From DATMGU01 sp035555315 (GTDB lineage: Bacteria; Pseudomonadota; Alphaproteobacteria; ATCC43930; CGMCC-115725): 47,364 nucleotides of DNA. A model generated the notes under the pieces. The model saw only the letters and a list, made by a program, of their open reading frames with translations. It had not been told where the DNA came from and ran no database searches. The position numbers and the translations under genes were made by a program. Below are positions 1 through 6,711 of this stretch, piece after piece. Position 1 is the first letter of the stretch; each line of letters begins with the position of its first letter. The stretch spans positions 1 to 47,364 of the forward strand of contig DATMGU010000118.1 in NCBI GenBank assembly GCA_035555315.1, read 5' to 3'.

Positions 1-323
1 GCGGACGTGGCGAAATCGGTAGACGCAGCAGACTTCAATTGGAGTGCCCGCGGGGAAATCCGTGGAGTAGAACCGCTCAAAGTCGGGGAACGCTAAAGGG
101 CGACCTAAGCCAATCCCGAGCCAAGCCCTCGTGGGGAAACAAGCCCCGCCGGGGAAGGTGTAGAGACTAGACGGGCGGCGCCTAAGGCCGAAAGGCGATG
201 GCGAAGGGATAGTCCAGACCACGAACGCCCCGGGAAATGCCCCAGGGCGGCGGTGAAAGCCGAAGTGGTAAGAAAATCTGTTTCTTTCTGAGAGTGCGGG
301 TTCGAGTCCCGCCGTCCGCACCA
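1..323 (+). tRNA. tRNA-Leu(UAA), interrupted by a group I intron
   Basis: Acceptor arm GCGGACG (1-7) pairs with CGTCCGC (313-319), followed by A320 and an encoded CCA (321-323). The D-stem is GCG/CGC (10-12/24-26) and the T-arm is GCGGG-TTCGAGT-CCCGC. If 36-272 is removed, the anticodon arm becomes GCAGA-CTTAAAA-TCTGT: a 7-base loop with anticodon TAA, followed by a long variable arm as expected for class II tRNA-Leu. Read without splicing, the loop makes no sensible leucine tRNA, so splicing is required. The split lies between U34 and A35 of the anticodon, the classic position of the cyanobacterial tRNA-Leu(UAA) intron. The gene starts at the first base of the window. Confidence 0.93.
36..272 (+). 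ncRNA. Group I self-splicing intron in tRNA-Leu(UAA)
   Basis: This 237-nt intron has the group I hallmarks. The 5' exon ends in U35, and ACUU (32-35) pairs with GAGU-type internal guide bases at 42-45, giving the expected U-G wobble at the splice site. The intron ends in G272. The conserved core strings are visible: a Q-like segment AATCCCGAGCCAAGCC (112-127), an R segment GTGTAGAGACTAGACGG (158-174) and an S segment AAGGGATAGTCC (204-215); the R and S parts GACTA/TAGTC form P7. These resemble the IC3 introns of cyanobacterial tRNA-Leu. There is no internal homing endonuclease, so it is probably maintained by vertical descent or reverse splicing. Splice sites are inferred from the anticodon loop, not measured. 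Confidence 0.9.
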
Positions 324-457
324 CCATTCAATTGACCGGGCTTGGAGGACGAGGCGCTTGGCCGGCAGGGCAGGGCCAGCTCCCACCTTAAAACTTGCTT
401 AAGGCCTTCCGGTGCAAACCTACTGTTTCGGCCGGCCACTCAAAGGGCGAGCAGCAC

Positions 458-2515
458 ATGCGCATTCGGCAGGTTTTTCTCTTGTCCATCGCCCTCGGTT
501 CCGCGGTCGGCGCCTTGGCCACGCTGTTGTTCGCCGCGCAGCAATGGTCGGCGCTGCAGGCGGCGCGAAGGGTCGAGCAAGACACGCGTCTTCTCATGAG
601 CGTGCTGCGTCTGCCGGAGGCGTTGAATCTGGAGCGTGCCTTCGTCAATGCCCGGCTGCTGGCGCCGGCTGCGATCACGCCGGAGCAATTGGCTCCCATC
701 CAGCGCCAGACCGGGGCATTCGACACAGGCATCGCCACGGCGCGCGGCTTGACCGCCATCCCTGCCGATATCGCCGCCTTGCAGCAGCTCGAGGACGGTC
801 TAAAGCAGGTGCGCGGGGGCGCCCTAGCCGCCATCGCCCAGCCCCAAGCGGCGCGGCCTCAAACGCTGATCGCCAATTATGTGCCGCAGATGTTCGCTGT
901 GCAGGAGGCAGCCGGCGACCTGTCCGCGACGGTTCAACGACGCATCAACGCCAGCAATCCAAATGTCGGCCAAGCCGCCCGTGTCGCTCAATTGGCTTGG
1001 ACTCTACGGGATTGGAGCGGGCGGCAGACGACGACTCTCATCCGCTATATCGCCCTGCGCTTGCCCATGGAAGGTGAGCAAGCGGAAGCATTGGCCGTGT
1101 TCAAAGGGCGCGTCGAACAGTTATGGCTGGCGGTCCGCATCGCCGTCGCCGAAGTGGATCGGCCGGCGGTGACGGCGGCCCTCGCCGAGGCTGAGCGAGG
1201 CTTCTGGGCGCGCGGTGGCGAGGCTTACGCCACCCAAGTGGTACCGAACCACGGCCGAGCCTTGGACCTCCAGCCCGACGGCTATGTACAGAGCATCATG
1301 CCGGTCTTGAACAGCATCCTGCCGCTGCGGGATGCGGCCCTGGCGGACGCGCTGCAACAGAGCGTCGATGAAATCGGCGTGCTTTGGGAGCGCTTCCTGC
1401 TGGCGCTGGGCCTTGTGGTGCTCACCATCGCCGCCGCGACGGTCGGCAGCTGGTGGTTCAACCGACGTGTCGTGCGCCCGGTCGGGCAGGTCACCACCAC
1501 CATTCTCGCCTTGGCCGGTGGCAACCGTGATGTGCAGGTGCCGCTGCAGGATCGTACGGACGAATTGGGTCAAATGGCGCAGGCCATCGAGACATTGCGC
1601 CGCAATGCCCTGCAGGCCGATGCCGTCGGGCGCGAGGCGTTGGCGGAGCAGCAGGCCCGGGCGGCGCGCGGTGCTGTGCTGGAGAAGTCGGCGCGCGAGT
1701 TCGAGACCCAGGTCAGTGCCGCGCTGGGCGCGGTGGCCAACGCCACGGCTCAGCTTGAAGGCGCCGGCGCCACGCTGACCGGCGCCGCCGAGGAGGGCAA
1801 CGCCCAGGCCGATGCGGTGGCCGCCGCGGCCGCGATCACGGCCGATAACGTGCGGTTGGTTGCAGCCGCCGTCACGCAGCTGACGGCCAGTATCGCCGAT
1901 GTGGATGGACGCATCGCCGATGCCGCGCAGATCGCGGTGAGTGCCGCGAGTGCGGTACGCGACACCGACGCCTCGGTGCAGGAACTCGCCACCACGGCGC
2001 AGCGGATCGGCGATGTGGTGCGGCTCATTCGCGGCATCGCGAGTCAGACCAACCTGCTTGCCCTGAACGCCACCATCGAGGCCGCCCGTGCCGGCGAAAG
2101 CGGCAAGGGATTCTCGGTTGTGGCCGGCGAGGTGAAGGCGTTGGCCAACCAAACCGCCACGGCCACCGAGGAGATCGCGCGTCAGATCACCGCCATGCAG
2201 GGGGCCACGGATGCAGCGGTCGCCGCCGTCCGCGGCGTCGGCGGGACCATCGCCCGTCTGGAAGGGGTGACCGCCGCGGTCGCCCATGCGGCGAGCGAGC
2301 AAAGCCAGGCCACCCAGAGCATCACAGCGGCGGTGACACGGGCCGCCGTGGGCGCCGAAGACGCGTCGCGTCATGCGGAATCGGTCCGCCAGGGTTCCAG
2401 CCGCACGCGGGCCACAGCGGGGGCGGTGAGAGAGGCGACCGGCGCGCTGACCCAGCGCGGCAACGCCATGCAGGAGCAGGTCGGCACCTTCCTTGGCTCG
2501 CTCCGCGAGGCATAG
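458..2515 (+). CDS. Methyl-accepting chemotaxis protein
   Basis: A 685-residue chemoreceptor with standard topology: an N-terminal membrane segment (about 6-27), a periplasmic helical sensing region (about 30-310), a second membrane segment (about 313-334), a HAMP domain beginning at NRRVVRP (335-341), and a cytoplasmic signalling domain. The conserved hairpin tip that contacts CheA and CheW lies around 526-560 (IASQTNLLALNATIEAARAG, then GFSVVAGEVK). I chose ATG 458 because it directly precedes the membrane segment and follows GGGCGAG; an upstream TTG at 395 would add 21 unlikely residues. The ligand is not predictable. It stands alone, about 24 kb from the cheAWYBR operon that would read its signal. 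Confidence 0.93.
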   Translation: MRIRQVFLLSIALGSAVGALATLLFAAQQWSALQAARRVEQDTRLLMSVLRLPEALNLERAFVNARLLAPAAITPEQLAPIQRQTGAFDTGIATARGLTAIPADIAALQQLEDGLKQVRGGALAAIAQPQAARPQTLIANYVPQMFAVQEAAGDLSATVQRRINASNPNVGQAARVAQLAWTLRDWSGRQTTTLIRYIALRLPMEGEQAEALAVFKGRVEQLWLAVRIAVAEVDRPAVTAALAEAERGFWARGGEAYATQVVPNHGRALDLQPDGYVQSIMPVLNSILPLRDAALADALQQSVDEIGVLWERFLLALGLVVLTIAAATVGSWWFNRRVVRPVGQVTTTILALAGGNRDVQVPLQDRTDELGQMAQAIETLRRNALQADAVGREALAEQQARAARGAVLEKSAREFETQVSAALGAVANATAQLEGAGATLTGAAEEGNAQADAVAAAAAITADNVRLVAAAVTQLTASIADVDGRIADAAQIAVSAASAVRDTDASVQELATTAQRIGDVVRLIRGIASQTNLLALNATIEAARAGESGKGFSVVAGEVKALANQTATATEEIARQITAMQGATDAAVAAVRGVGGTIARLEGVTAAVAHAASEQSQATQSITAAVTRAAVGAEDASRHAESVRQGSSRTRATAGAVREATGALTQRGNAMQEQVGTFLGSLREA

Positions 2516-2577
2516 TCGACCGTTGCGTTAGGGCTGGCCGGCAGGTGGTCGCCCTGATTGCCCTGTAACCCAACCGG

Positions 2578-2715
2578 ATGAGCTTCGAGTCGCAGGACGA
2601 GACCCCGGACAAGGAGGGGGATCGTACCGTCATCCCCGATATTTCGGCGATGCTCCAGGCCTTAGCGGCTGACCGCGATAAAACGCTCCGAGCCTCGGCA
2701 TCGGGTTTGCTATAA
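2578..2715 (+). CDS. Possible 45-residue small protein upstream of fhs
   Basis: An open frame starts at ATG 2578 after an in-frame TAA (2566) and ends at TAA 2713-2715, 7 bases before fhs. It begins MSFESQDETPDK and is acidic in its first half and basic/hydrophobic in its second. The first 25 codons have strongly G/C-rich third positions, like the real genes here; the last part does not. There is no clear ribosome-binding site, and the end of the frame overlaps the likely fhs promoter. I do not recognise the sequence. It could be a small gene or the worn remnant of a longer one. Confidence 0.25.
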   Translation: MSFESQDETPDKEGDRTVIPDISAMLQALAADRDKTLRASASGLL

Positions 2716-2716
2716 C
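2711..2716 (+). promoter_or_regulatory. Extended -10 element for a leaderless fhs transcript
   Basis: TATAAC preceded by TGC forms an extended -10 (TGCTATAAC). Exactly 6 bases separate it from the fhs ATG at 2723, so transcription would start at or within a base of the start codon. There is no Shine-Dalgarno sequence before fhs, which fits a leaderless message. The -35 region is poor. The same geometry occurs before moaA. Confidence 0.4.
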
Positions 2717-2722
2717 CCGACC

Positions 2723-4408
2723 ATGTCAAATTTCGCCCCCCGTCCAGACATCGATATCGCCCGCGAGACGGTGTTGCGGCCGATCGAAGCGGTCGCCGCC
2801 CGCCTCGGTCTTGGTCCCGAACAGATTTATCGCTACGGCCCGCACAAGGCGAAACTGGCACCCGATGTGGTCGCCGCCGCGCAGGCCGGGCCGCGCGGCA
2901 AGCTGATTCTGGTGACGGCGATCAACCCGACCGCCGCGGGCGAGGGCAAGACCACCACGACGATCGGCCTCGGCGACGCGCTGGCGCGGCAGGGCAAGCG
3001 GGTCGCGGTGGCCCTGCGCGAGCCCAGCCTCGGGCCCTGCTTCGGTGCCAAGGGCGGGGCGACTGGCGGCGGCCTCGCCCAAGTCGCTCCGATGGACGAG
3101 ATCAACCTCCACTTCACCGGCGATTTCCACGCCATCTCGGCGGCGCATAACCTCCTGGCGGCGCTGATCGACAATCATGTCTATTGGGGCAACGCGCTCG
3201 ATCTCGATCTGCGCAGGCTGACCTGGCGCCGTGTCGTGGATCTCAACGATCGGGCCCTGCGCGAGGTGGTGGTCGGGCTCGGCGCCGGCGCCAACGGAGC
3301 GGCCCGCGAGACCGGCTTCGACATCACCGTCGCCAGCGAGGTGATGGCGATCTTCTGTCTCGCCCGCTCGCAGGAGGATCTGCAGCGGCGCCTGGGTCAG
3401 ATCGTCATCGGCGAGACCCGTGCGCGGGAGTTGGTTCGCGCCGTCGCGATCGAGGCCGCGGGCGCCATGACCGCCCTGCTGAAGGACGCCTTCCAGCCGA
3501 ACCTGGTGCAGACGCTGGAAGGCACGCCGGCGCTGATCCATGGCGGTCCCTTCGCCAATATCGCCCATGGCTGCAACTCCGTGGTGGCGACCGATACGGC
3601 CCTCGGCCTCGCCGATTACGTGGTGACCGAGGCCGGCTTCGGCGCCGATCTCGGTGCCGAGAAGTTTCTCGACATCAAATGCCGCAAGGCCGGGTTCAGC
3701 CCGGCCGCTTCGGTGGTCGTGGCGACCGTGCGCGCCCTTAAGCTGCATGGCGGTGTCGCCAAGCAGGATCTCGGGATCGAGGATCGCGCCGCGGTCCGGC
3801 GGGGGGCGGCCAATCTGGTGCGGCATATCGAAAATCTTCGCAAATTCGGCATTCCGGTACTGGTCGCGGTGAATAACTTCACCGGTGATACGGCGGCCGA
3901 ACACGCCGAGATCGAGGCCGCCGCTACCAGTGCCGGCGCGCGCGCGTTTCGCTGCACCCATTGGGCCGAGGGGGGCGGCGGGGCCGCGGAACTTGCCAGC
4001 GCGGTGATCGAGACGGCGGAGGCCGATGCGGGTGGCTTCAAGACGCTTTATCCGGACAGCCTGCCGCTCGCCGACAAGATCGCGACGATCGCCCGCGAGA
4101 TCTACCGCGCCGACGGTGTGGCCATCGCCCCGGCCGCGGCCAAGCGCCTGGCGCAGTTCGAGGCGCAGGGCTTCGGCCATTTCCCGGTCTGCATGGCGAA
4201 GACGCAATACAGTTTTTCCGCCGATCCGGACCTCAAGGGGGCGCCGACCGGGTTCACCGTGCCGGTGCGCGAGGTCAGGTTGGCCGCCGGCGCGGAATTC
4301 ATCGTCGCCCTCTGCGGCGATGTCATGACCATGCCGGGCTTGCCGCGAATTCCGGCCGCCAACGCCATCTCGGTCGACCGGGAGGGACTGATCCACGGCC
4401 TGTTTTAA
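2723..4408 (+). CDS. fhs: Formate-tetrahydrofolate ligase
   Basis: A full-length 561-residue enzyme that makes 10-formyl-tetrahydrofolate from formate, ATP and tetrahydrofolate in the cytoplasm, feeding one-carbon units to purine and formyl-methionine synthesis or to formate assimilation. The nucleotide-binding loop PTAAGEGKTTTTIGL lies at about 69-83, followed by the family segment REPSLGPCFGAKGGATGGG and by a helix rich in His and Asn (AAHNLLAALIDNH). The C-terminus ends at HGLF. It has no ribosome-binding site and is probably leaderless. The stop codon lies inside the first unit of a 16-nt tandem repeat. fdhD and two molybdenum-cofactor genes at 21-24 kb suggest that this organism handles formate. 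Confidence 0.96.
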   Translation: MSNFAPRPDIDIARETVLRPIEAVAARLGLGPEQIYRYGPHKAKLAPDVVAAAQAGPRGKLILVTAINPTAAGEGKTTTTIGLGDALARQGKRVAVALREPSLGPCFGAKGGATGGGLAQVAPMDEINLHFTGDFHAISAAHNLLAALIDNHVYWGNALDLDLRRLTWRRVVDLNDRALREVVVGLGAGANGAARETGFDITVASEVMAIFCLARSQEDLQRRLGQIVIGETRARELVRAVAIEAAGAMTALLKDAFQPNLVQTLEGTPALIHGGPFANIAHGCNSVVATDTALGLADYVVTEAGFGADLGAEKFLDIKCRKAGFSPAASVVVATVRALKLHGGVAKQDLGIEDRAAVRRGAANLVRHIENLRKFGIPVLVAVNNFTGDTAAEHAEIEAAATSAGARAFRCTHWAEGGGGAAELASAVIETAEADAGGFKTLYPDSLPLADKIATIAREIYRADGVAIAPAAAKRLAQFEAQGFGHFPVCMAKTQYSFSADPDLKGAPTGFTVPVREVRLAAGAEFIVALCGDVMTMPGLPRIPAANAISVDREGLIHGLF

Positions 4409-4460
4409 ATAGGGCCAGTTTTGGATGCGGTCTGTTTTGAATATGACCTGTTCCGACCTA
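4397..4460 (+). repeat. Four tandem 16-nt repeats across the fhs stop codon
   Basis: Four imperfect head-to-tail units: GGCCTGTTTTAAATAG (4397-4412), GGCCAGTTTTGGATGC (4413-4428), GGTCTGTTTTGAATAT (4429-4444) and GACCTGTTCCGACCTA (4445-4460). Unit 1 contains the fhs TAA stop. The period is exactly 16, close to one and a half helical turns. The units are less GC-rich than their surroundings. Function unknown; similar short-period repeats follow lrgB and fliJ. Confidence 0.75.
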
Positions 4461-4506
4461 TTTCGCTGTATGCCCTGATCTCCGAATCGTTTGAAAAGGA
4501 AAGCCT

Positions 4507-5097
4507 ATGACCGAAGCGAATTCGCGTACCGCCGATCACCCGATCGATCCGCTGTTTCTGGAGCGTTGGTCGCCCCGGGCGTTCACCGGCGAGACGATCC
4601 CCGAAGCCGAGCTTTTGACGCTGTTCGAGGCCGCCCGTTGGGCGCCGTCCTCGTATAATTCGCAACCGTGGCGGTTTCTCTACGCCCGGCGCGACACCCC
4701 CCATTGGGAGAAGTTTCTCGGGCTGTTGAACGCGTTCAACCAGTCCTGGGCGAAGGCCGCCGGTGCCATCGTCATCCTGGTTTCCAAGACGCATATGCTG
4801 CCGCCGGGTGCCCCCAGCGAGATACCCTCGCACAGCCATTCGCTGGATGCGGGTGCCGCCTGGGCGCAGTTCGCCCTGCAGGCGGCACGCTCCGGCTGGC
4901 AGGCCCATGGCATGGTCGGTTTCGACATCCCCGCCGCGACCACCCAGTTGAAGGTTCCCGACGGCTACCGGGTCGAAGCGGCGATCGCCGTCGGACGCAA
5001 GGGCGACAAGACGATCCTGCCCGAGGGCCTGCAAGCCCGCGAGATGCCGAGCGGCCGCAATCCGCTGGCGCAGATGGTGCTCGAAGGCGGATTCTAA
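4507..5097 (+). CDS. Nitroreductase-family FMN oxidoreductase
   Basis: A 196-residue protein of the nitroreductase superfamily: flavin (FMN) enzymes, usually dimeric, that use NAD(P)H to reduce nitroaromatics, quinones or similar acceptors. Near the N-terminus it has the family arrangement with LFLERWSPRAFTGE (about 17-30) and RWAPSSYNSQPWRFLYARRD (about 46-65); the Ser-Tyr-Asn-Ser-Gln-Pro-Trp stretch binds FMN. The middle AAWAQFALQAARSGWQAHGM-type helix is also typical. ATG 4507 follows an AAAGGAAAG site. The physiological substrate cannot be read from the sequence. A GC-rich hairpin follows the gene. Confidence 0.88.
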   Translation: MTEANSRTADHPIDPLFLERWSPRAFTGETIPEAELLTLFEAARWAPSSYNSQPWRFLYARRDTPHWEKFLGLLNAFNQSWAKAAGAIVILVSKTHMLPPGAPSEIPSHSHSLDAGAAWAQFALQAARSGWQAHGMVGFDIPAATTQLKVPDGYRVEAAIAVGRKGDKTILPEGLQAREMPSGRNPLAQMVLEGGF

Positions 5098-5102
5098 CCG
5101 AA

Positions 5103-5133
5103 CGGCGGCTAAGGCTGCAGGCCTTGGCCGCCG
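5103..5133 (+). terminator. Hairpin downstream of the nitroreductase gene
   Basis: CGGCGGCTAAGGC (5103-5115) pairs with GCCTTGGCCGCCG (5121-5133): 13 bp with one G-U, and a 5-base loop. No U-run follows, only a pyrimidine-rich CTTTCCCTT, so this is a likely but not classical terminator. The right arm overlaps the left copy of the island-flanking direct repeat. Confidence 0.5.
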
Positions 5134-5141
5134 AAGACTTT
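5127..5141 (+). repeat. Left copy of a 15-bp direct repeat flanking the sugar island
   Basis: GCCGCCGAAGACTTT here is identical, in the same orientation, to 12153-12167, where it encodes the C-terminus of the DUF4197 gene on the other strand. The segment between is AT-rich at its left end and holds the sugar transporter cluster. This may be a junction repeat from integration at the DUF4197 3' end. A match of this length could also arise by chance somewhere in a window this size. Confidence 0.4.
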
Positions 5142-5169
5142 CCCTTCGATCCCGGCCGATAAATAAGGT

Positions 5170-5248
5170 GAGCGATATCAGTTCACTGTGATTCGTTCGG
5201 TTTGCGAAGACACGAATGGATCATAGTGAATGTGGACTGATATCGCTC
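5170..5248 (+). repeat. Large imperfect inverted repeat (RNA-like hairpin)
   Basis: Outer arms GAGCGATATCAGT (5170-5182) and ACTGATATCGCTC (5236-5248) pair perfectly over 13 bp. After a 6-base bulge on the right side (5230-5235), 5183-5199 pairs with 5213-5229 over 17 bp, and all three non-Watson-Crick positions are G-U pairs. The loop is about 13 bases (5200-5212). Preservation as G-U suggests a structured RNA or a palindromic mobile repeat rather than a protein-binding DNA site. It lies at the left edge of the AT-rich leader of the sugar island. Confidence 0.6.
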
Positions 5249-5251
5249 GCC

Positions 5252-5579
5252 AACAACATCGGCGGGACGGGCTGAGCGCCTGACTGGTTGCTTAATCAGA
5301 AGCTCGCGGAAAATTTCTAAATATAATTTAAAATTATTAGCGCGTCGATTTCTTGATATCTCCGGGAATATTGATGTAGATGGCTATCGTAGAATATTGT
5401 GAATTTATTATATTGTTACTTTTCCCCATAAATATTGAATATTTGCATATATAATAATATATTAATGATATAATACTTTCAGTATGTCACAATTTTATTG
5501 TAAATCTTGCGCATAGTATTGGATTTTGTGGCGATAACGGCCGGTTATTTCAAAATAGTATTTATCCCATGAAAATTCC
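5252..5579. other. AT-rich intergenic region without a recognisable gene
   Basis: From about 5300 the base composition drops sharply, to mostly A and T, far from the GC-rich neighbours. I see no open frame with coding character on either strand, no tRNA and no transposase. Many runs such as TATATAATAATATATTAATGATATAA could be bent DNA, nucleoid-protein (H-NS-like) binding sites, or a mobile-element scar. The composition suggests foreign origin. Confidence 0.6.
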
Positions 5580-5610
5580 TTGACTCCCCGTTATAACTTA
5601 TAAATATAAA
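5580..5610 (+). promoter_or_regulatory. Candidate promoter and operator of the sugar-uptake operon
   Basis: TTGACT (5580-5585) is a good -35. Possible -10 elements are AATATA at 17-bp spacing (5603-5608) or TATAAA at 19-bp spacing (5605-5610). Between them, TTATAACTTATAA (5591-5603) is a near-perfect palindrome, a possible operator for the LacI-type regulator encoded at the far end of the cluster. The first gene starts at 5669. Confidence 0.4.
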
Positions 5611-5668
5611 TATATGGGCTGTGATCCCGATCAAAATGGGTCTCACCCAATTGGGGAGGAAAATTCAA

Positions 5669-6649
5669 ATGTTCATCGATCGTCGCAAATTGCTCGTCGT
5701 TTCGGGTGCCGGCTTGGTCGCAAGCGCCTTGGGGGTGACCGCTTTCGCAGCTGTTCCCAAGCTTGCGCAGAAGCCTTCCTACAAGATTGGCTTCGCGCAA
5801 AGCGAGAGCAACAATCCGTGGCGCATTGCTCAATCCAAAAGCATGAAGGAGGAAGCGGCTCGGCTCGGCTATAAGCTGGTTTATACGGACGCGGCGAGTT
5901 CGGCGGCAAAACAGGCTGCTGACGTCAATTCTATGATCGCGCAGGGCGTCGACGTGATTTTCCTGACACCCCGCGAAGATAAGCCGCTTGTTCCTGCCAT
6001 TCTTTCGGCAAAGAAGGCAGGCATCCCCGTCATTTTGCTGGATCGCGATGTCGATCACTCTTTGGCGAAGCCGGGCGAGGATTACGTCACGTTCATCGGG
6101 TCGGACTTTGTCGAAGAAGGCCAGCGCGTTGCCGATTGGCTTTCCAAAAATAACGGCGACAAGACGATCATCATCGAGATTGAAGGGACCGTAGGCTCGT
6201 CTCCGGCGAACGACCGCAAAAAGGGCTTCGACACTGCTATGGCGAAGTTTCCACAATTCAAAATCGTCGCTTCTCAGTCGGGAGACTTTTCGCGCGACAA
6301 GGGCCGCCAAGTGGCCGAGACGCTCATCCAATCCCATCCTGAGGCCAATATCATCTATTGCCATGCCGATGAGATGGCGATGGGAGCCATCGCGGCGCTT
6401 GAGGCGGCTGGTCGCAAGCCGGGCAAAGATGTGCTCGTCGTCTCCATCGACGGCGAACGCGACGGCGTTCAGGCGATCGTGGATGGCAAGATGGGCTGTT
6501 CGTGCGAGTGCAGTCCGATGTTCGGCCCGAAAGCCTTTGCCACGATGGCCAGCTACGCAGCCGGCGACGCGATTCCCGCTTTCATCAAGAATACTGACCG
6601 GTTCTACGACAGCGCGAACGCGGCAGCGTCGTTGCCCAATACCTATTGA
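5669..6649 (+). CDS. ytfQ: Periplasmic sugar-binding protein of a YtfQ-type ABC importer
   Basis: A 326-residue periplasmic solute-binding protein of the type I sugar family. ATG 5669 follows GGGGAGGA. The N-terminus DRRKLLVVSGAGLV is an export signal with a twin arginine, so Tat export is possible. After the signal the YtfQ pattern is visible: FAQSESNNPWR near the start of the mature protein, a LDRDVD segment, then EGTVGSSPANDRKKGF and SQSGDFSRDKG, which closely follow the E. coli galactofuranose-binding protein as I recall it. The sugar here could be a furanose, a pentose or another sugar. It is the first gene of a five-gene run. Codons are less GC-rich than in neighbouring genes, consistent with transfer. 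Confidence 0.9.
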   Translation: MFIDRRKLLVVSGAGLVASALGVTAFAAVPKLAQKPSYKIGFAQSESNNPWRIAQSKSMKEEAARLGYKLVYTDAASSAAKQAADVNSMIAQGVDVIFLTPREDKPLVPAILSAKKAGIPVILLDRDVDHSLAKPGEDYVTFIGSDFVEEGQRVADWLSKNNGDKTIIIEIEGTVGSSPANDRKKGFDTAMAKFPQFKIVASQSGDFSRDKGRQVAETLIQSHPEANIIYCHADEMAMGAIAALEAAGRKPGKDVLVVSIDGERDGVQAIVDGKMGCSCECSPMFGPKAFATMASYAAGDAIPAFIKNTDRFYDSANAAASLPNTY

Positions 6650-6711
6650 GGCGGTCGGGTCCCCGGGCAACATCTTCCGGCTACGGCCGGAAGATCTCCA
6701 GGAGTACGAAC

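Noticed and set aside
1..50. tRNA-Leu with anticodon CAA, unspliced reading
   Set aside because: Reading TTCAA directly would leave a mispaired anticodon stem and could not join the T-arm; the spliced UAA tRNA pairs fully.
1121..2374. 417-codon antisense frame over the chemoreceptor
   Set aside because: No motif; the sense frame has complete chemoreceptor architecture.
2516..2722. Riboswitch before fhs
   Set aside because: No tetrahydrofolate, glycine or SAM riboswitch core was recognised, and the likely transcript is leaderless.
2726..4396. 556-codon open frame antisense to fhs
   Set aside because: Mirror of a GC-rich coding sequence with strong third-position bias; no family pattern. fhs is a certain gene.
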